64,000 nucleotides of DNA, taken from a virus. This document shows positions 60,755 through 64,000 of this stretch, one piece after another (the stretch's first letter is position 1; each line of letters begins with the position of its first letter). Both the position numbers and the translations under genes were made by a program. The stretch lies in IMG/VR virus record IMGVR_UViG_3300042564_002372, positions 1-64,000 of that record; one strand, given 5' to 3'. A model generated the notes under the pieces. That model did not search any database, was not told the DNA's origin, and saw only the letters and a list, made by a program, of their open reading frames with translations.

Positions 60755-63700
60755 TTAAGATGGGCAATTACATTCAGGATCAAAACAGCCAACACCTTGT
60801 GACAAGAATCCACAATCATCACTTATGACTTCAGTAACACATGCTATGAAACACAATCCTTCATCTTGAGGAGGTATATTGTAGGTAATTGTTACACCAT
60901 TTTCATTCTTGAAGACAAATGTACATCCACCAAATGGAGCTGATGTTAATATATGACAATCAGCTGGTATCTGAGTAGTTGTTGTAGTTGTAGTTGTGCT
61001 TGTAGTAGTAGTTGTTGTTGGAGTAATTGGATTTTCAGTAGTTGTTGTAGTTGTTGTAGGTGCCTCAGTAGTGGTGGTTGTGGTTGTAGTTGGGATAGTT
61101 GTTGTTGTAGTTGTAGTCCCACACGTTCCAGCAAACACTTGAGTTATCTCATTTGTATAATTTGTATGTGCACCTGATTGCAAAGAATACAAAGTGCTCA
61201 AATTACCATTTATATAATAGAAGCCATTAGCATAATTTGTAAATGACCAGAATGGTTGAGGATTCGTAGTATCACAATTTACATCTATATCATATACAAA
61301 GAATGTATATCGAGGAGTGGCTGTAGTTGTAGTGGTAGTTGGAGGCGTAGCGGTAGTAGTTGTAGTGGTAGTAGTAGAACATGGAGTACCATTATCACTT
61401 GTGCTACCGCTTTGGAAGAACCAATAATTTGTTCCATCAGAGTAGTATCCATCAGGTATAGGAGTGGTTAAACTACTATCAGTATATAAGAATGTACCAC
61501 TTACAATATTAGGTCCATTAGTAGATGATGCGTAGAATGTTGCTCTATTAAATGCAGCATAATCAGCACAAGCCAATGGTCCAGTACTTAAATTAGGAGT
61601 ACTATTCAACAAGAAACTATAAAATGCTACTGTTGTCGTTGTTGTTGTAGTTGGGGTAGCAGTTGTTGTTGTCGTAGTAGTTGTTGGAGCAGCTGTAGTA
61701 GTTGTAGTTGTTGTAGAGCTTGTTGTACTAGTAGTAGTTGTACTAGTAGTACTAGTTGACGTTGTAGTTGTTGTAGATGTGGAGGTTGTAGTAGTTGTTG
61801 GTCCAACCAAAATACAATCTAAAGATACAATCACTCCAACACCTGCTAGAGAACAGTTTATCTCCCGAACTGTAGCTGTTATGTTACACTGCAAAGGAGC
61901 AACAGTAGTTGATGTTGTAGTTGTTGTTAATCTTGTAGTTGATGTTGTAGTGGTAGTAGTTGGATTAGCAACTAATGTTCCTACTAAGAAATCAAAGTCT
62001 TCACAGCAATTGTTTTGTCCAGAATAGAAGAAGTTATTCTCTGCAATATAGAAGTTTGGAAGATAGCTGTGAAAGCTTATCCAACTATTCGTGTTCATGT
62101 TAAAAGACAATGTCCACGATACATTGCAGAAGTATTCTTCATCACTAAGACTAATGTCTTGTCTGATGGTTAGACCATTGACAATATTGTTGATGTAGAA
62201 ACTTTGTTCAACTGGATCATACAGAATGTTTTTTGACTTTGGTGCATAATCAAGTTTTGTAATAATCACTCTATCGTATACAGCATCATAGACACCATGT
62301 AATCCTATTCCTTTGAAGTGATTATCAATATTCACTTCTGGGAAATTTTTGTAGATTATAAATGGTAGATGCTCAACAAAGAATCTATTCATTCCTGATC
62401 CAAATCCAGACAAGTCAGTCACTTGTGTTCCTTGAATTAAGAACACTTGTGCCCTCTTTGCATCCACTGTAATCTGACCTTGAGGAATCTTCAAAAGCAT
62501 TCTATGCTGACTTCCCACATACCCAAGATCAGTTTCTGCAAAGTCAATTGGAGGAGCACCTCTAAACAATAATGGATTACCTACATAAGCAGCTTGAGGG
62601 TTGCTTGTGTCAATAGTCAATAGATTATTGTACAACAATGTCTTATTCTCAAATCTGGCCAGAATAGCTTTATTCTGTATACCATCTAGGCTTATAAGAT
62701 TTCCATAGTTCTGTGGGAAATCAAAGTAAGAAATAGCTCTGTAGATGAGCCAGTTGTTCACTCTGTTGTCAGCATCGATATTCTGAGCATCAGAATAGAT
62801 TGTTCTGAATGGGTAGTTTGTGAAACAAAGTCTCGCTTCCCAGTCAGGAGGTAGGTGAGTGAATGTGTTCTCTCTATTTTGCTTTGAGAATGTTGTATTG
62901 TAGTAATAGGTATTGTCTTGAGCAATAGGAACAAAGCTCTGTTGCAACCAGTCATCTGGAATGTCTGTACTAACATGTGGCCAGAAGTCTCCCTCTCTAT
63001 TGTTAAACGCTTGTCTTAAATCAAGATTGTAAGAGCTCTCGCAATAGAAGTTTGGAATGCCATAGGCAAACAGATAGAAGTAACCATCGTAATATGTAAT
63101 AGTTGAGCTTGGTGTTACTCCTCCAGATCCACCTTGAGGGAAAGTTGTACTAGTGGTAGTGGTGGTAGATGTAGATATAATCACATCTGTTCCCACCTCA
63201 TTAGGACAGTCGAAGTTGTGTGCTTTGTAAGAAATGATGTTAGCCATCACTCCTTGTCCAGGAATGCTGTAGTTCTCGAGAATTGATCTCGCAGAGTGCC
63301 AGTATCTAGGATATGCAACGTTACCTATCTCATCATAGAAGATGTCGCTATCATCAGGAGCGTTCACTCTGTTATCAATAAAGAATGGAAGCTTTGTTTT
63401 GAATGCGAATCTGCTAATAAATGTGTCACCACCAAACACAGTGGTGGTTGGATTAGGTGAGTTAATTATGTATTGATAACCTGTATCAATTGTTTCGTAT
63501 GAATAGATTTGTCCCCACTGATTGATAATCATGTCTTTCAGTGATGCATAATATGAAACAACCTGTATCGGTTCTTCCTTAGCTGGTGTTCCACAGTTTC
63601 CTATTTCTGAAATAGTGAATCTTGATCTATCTGAAACAATACTTGTTGTTCCAGAAAGCATGTTTGGACTCTGGTTAGGAAATGGTAAAGCTGTAGTGTC

Positions 63701-64000
63701 TTCGTTTGTTTTTACAAAGACAGAGCTTTCTCTGTTCCAGTTATTGATTGGTAAATCATCACCAACAGCTTGTACACCTGGAATTAAATATCTAGATATG
63801 TCGAGTTCTCTTTGTTTGATTCCTTGATTATCAGGAACACCTACGCCATAATTATAGTCAGCTATAGAGTTAAAAGAGTAAGCATAATTCTTTCTAGTGA
63901 TGCCATTGATATAGATAGTTAAATAAGACTGATATGCAGTGAACATAGCTGTTGCACTGAATGGTGTAGTGATACCTCCAAGTCTAGCAGAACTATCAAG
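60755..64000 (-). CDS. Large tail protein with poly-Thr linkers, partial (5' end beyond window)
   Basis: The frame runs open to the right edge: upstream of the first visible Met (63946) there are 18 more codons without a stop, so the true start is outside the window. About the first 670 residues are a folded region with aromatic-rich beta segments (YSIPGQGVMANIISYKAH, FDCPNEVG, FYIAENNFFYSGQNNC). After that come small beta domains separated by Thr-rich linkers of 6-40 residues with Ser interruptions. The last domains contain several cysteines. This bead-on-string layout suits a long surface fibre or decoration protein. Thr-rich linkers may be O-glycosylated; not shown. Confidence 0.75.
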   Translation of the reverse strand, partial: LDSSARLGGITTPFSATAMFTAYQSYLTIYINGITRKNYAYSFNSIADYNYGVGVPDNQGIKQRELDISRYLIPGVQAVGDDLPINNWNRESSVFVKTNEDTTALPFPNQSPNMLSGTTSIVSDRSRFTISEIGNCGTPAKEEPIQVVSYYASLKDMIINQWGQIYSYETIDTGYQYIINSPNPTTTVFGGDTFISRFAFKTKLPFFIDNRVNAPDDSDIFYDEIGNVAYPRYWHSARSILENYSIPGQGVMANIISYKAHNFDCPNEVGTDVIISTSTTTTTSTTFPQGGSGGVTPSSTITYYDGYFYLFAYGIPNFYCESSYNLDLRQAFNNREGDFWPHVSTDIPDDWLQQSFVPIAQDNTYYYNTTFSKQNRENTFTHLPPDWEARLCFTNYPFRTIYSDAQNIDADNRVNNWLIYRAISYFDFPQNYGNLISLDGIQNKAILARFENKTLLYNNLLTIDTSNPQAAYVGNPLLFRGAPPIDFAETDLGYVGSQHRMLLKIPQGQITVDAKRAQVFLIQGTQVTDLSGFGSGMNRFFVEHLPFIIYKNFPEVNIDNHFKGIGLHGVYDAVYDRVIITKLDYAPKSKNILYDPVEQSFYINNIVNGLTIRQDISLSDEEYFCNVSWTLSFNMNTNSWISFHSYLPNFYIAENNFFYSGQNNCCEDFDFLVGTLVANPTTTTTTSTTRLTTTTTSTTVAPLQCNITATVREINCSLAGVGVIVSLDCILVGPTTTTTSTSTTTTTSTSTTSTTTTSTTSSTTTTTTTAAPTTTTTTTTATPTTTTTTTVAFYSFLLNSTPNLSTGPLACADYAAFNRATFYASSTNGPNIVSGTFLYTDSSLTTPIPDGYYSDGTNYWFFQSGSTSDNGTPCSTTTTTTTTATPPTTTTTTATPRYTFFVYDIDVNCDTTNPQPFWSFTNYANGFYYINGNLSTLYSLQSGAHTNYTNEITQVFAGTCGTTTTTTTIPTTTTTTTTEAPTTTTTTTENPITPTTTTTTSTTTTTTTTQIPADCHILTSAPFGGCTFVFKNENGVTITYNIPPQDEGLCFIACVTEVISDDCGFLSQGVGCFDPECNCPS
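60960..61975 (-). repeat. Poly-threonine coding repeats
   Basis: On the plus strand GTT, GTA, GTG and AGT codon mirrors repeat in several blocks, with mixed Thr codons (ACA, ACT, ACC) on the coding strand. The mixed codons argue for selection on the peptide rather than simple slippage. The longest block (about 61650-61800) codes for over 50 Thr/Ser. Confidence 0.8.

Noticed and set aside
60960-61800. CRISPR array suspected from repeating GTTGTAGT units
   Set aside because: No constant repeat and unique spacers of equal size; all units lie in frame and code for Thr.
60953-62027. Plus-strand frames rich in Cys/Ser or Val in the poly-Thr region
   Set aside because: Mirror frames of Thr codons; not protein-like.
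1-64000. Stop-codon reassignment, as in some crAss-like phages
   Set aside because: TAA, TAG and TGA all occur as natural gene ends at tight junctions and no gene needs a recoded stop to be complete.
1-64000. tRNA genes or insertion sequences
   Set aside because: No gene-free stretch shows a cloverleaf pattern with a TTCRANNC arm, and no transposase or terminal inverted repeats were seen.

Overview
The window is part of a large, AT-rich tailed double-stranded DNA phage genome, most likely from a phage of Bacteroidota related to the crAss-like group. Three things point that way. Very long open frames encode virion-packaged proteins, one of them (4125 aa) carrying the DFDID and RGSQ signatures of crAss-type single-chain RNA polymerases. 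The structural proteins carry the PAWGGQF-type N-terminus and QxGG peptides known from such phages. Starts lack Shine-Dalgarno sequences and instead have A-rich leaders, several with the same AAACCAAT element. All genes read in the standard code. No capsid, portal, terminase, DNA polymerase, integrase, tRNA, CRISPR or insertion sequence is seen, so the window is only part of the genome. Exact taxonomy is inference.

Layout. (1) 1-9586, plus strand: replication, recombination and metabolism genes in three runs closed by hairpin terminators: rIIB-like protein, HNH nuclease, PD-(D/E)XK exonuclease, RecA, MazG, a second HNH-like protein, then a methyltransferase and two glycosyltransferases. (2) 9599-10531, minus: three small lysine-rich proteins. 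(3) 10624-11287, plus: a short gene and a DUF1599-like nucleotide-metabolism gene. (4) 11288-11635: the largest gene-free stretch, between convergent genes, rich in palindromes and direct repeats. (5) 11636-21151, minus: small basic proteins, a metallophosphoesterase, a ferritin-like DUF5856 protein, virion accessory proteins with poly-Thr tails, a glycosyltransferase, and a lysis cassette (GH19 endolysin, holin, spanin pair). (6) 21323-24947, plus: an island with a methyltransferase and a 1001-aa triple glycosyltransferase ending in a TibC-like four-cysteine finger. (7) 24909-64000, minus: tail and cargo genes, including an S74 tail fibre with collagen-like repeats, the 2132-aa and 4125-aa giant proteins, three further large internal-virion-type proteins, and a tail protein with long poly-Thr linkers that runs off the right edge.

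How the genes may work together. The giant proteins look like ejected cargo: a virion RNA polymerase to start early transcription, and a polyvalent protein with nuclease, acetyltransferase-like and ADP-ribosyltransferase-like segments. RecA and the exonuclease form a recombination module. The most interesting idea is a phage-encoded virion glycosylation system: at least six glycosyltransferase domains share the window with five virion-type proteins carrying mucin-like poly-Thr tracts and a fibre with (GTS)n repeats. A second pattern is a short QxG peptide shared by small basic proteins and large virion proteins, a possible maturation-protease or packaging signal. Both are hypotheses.
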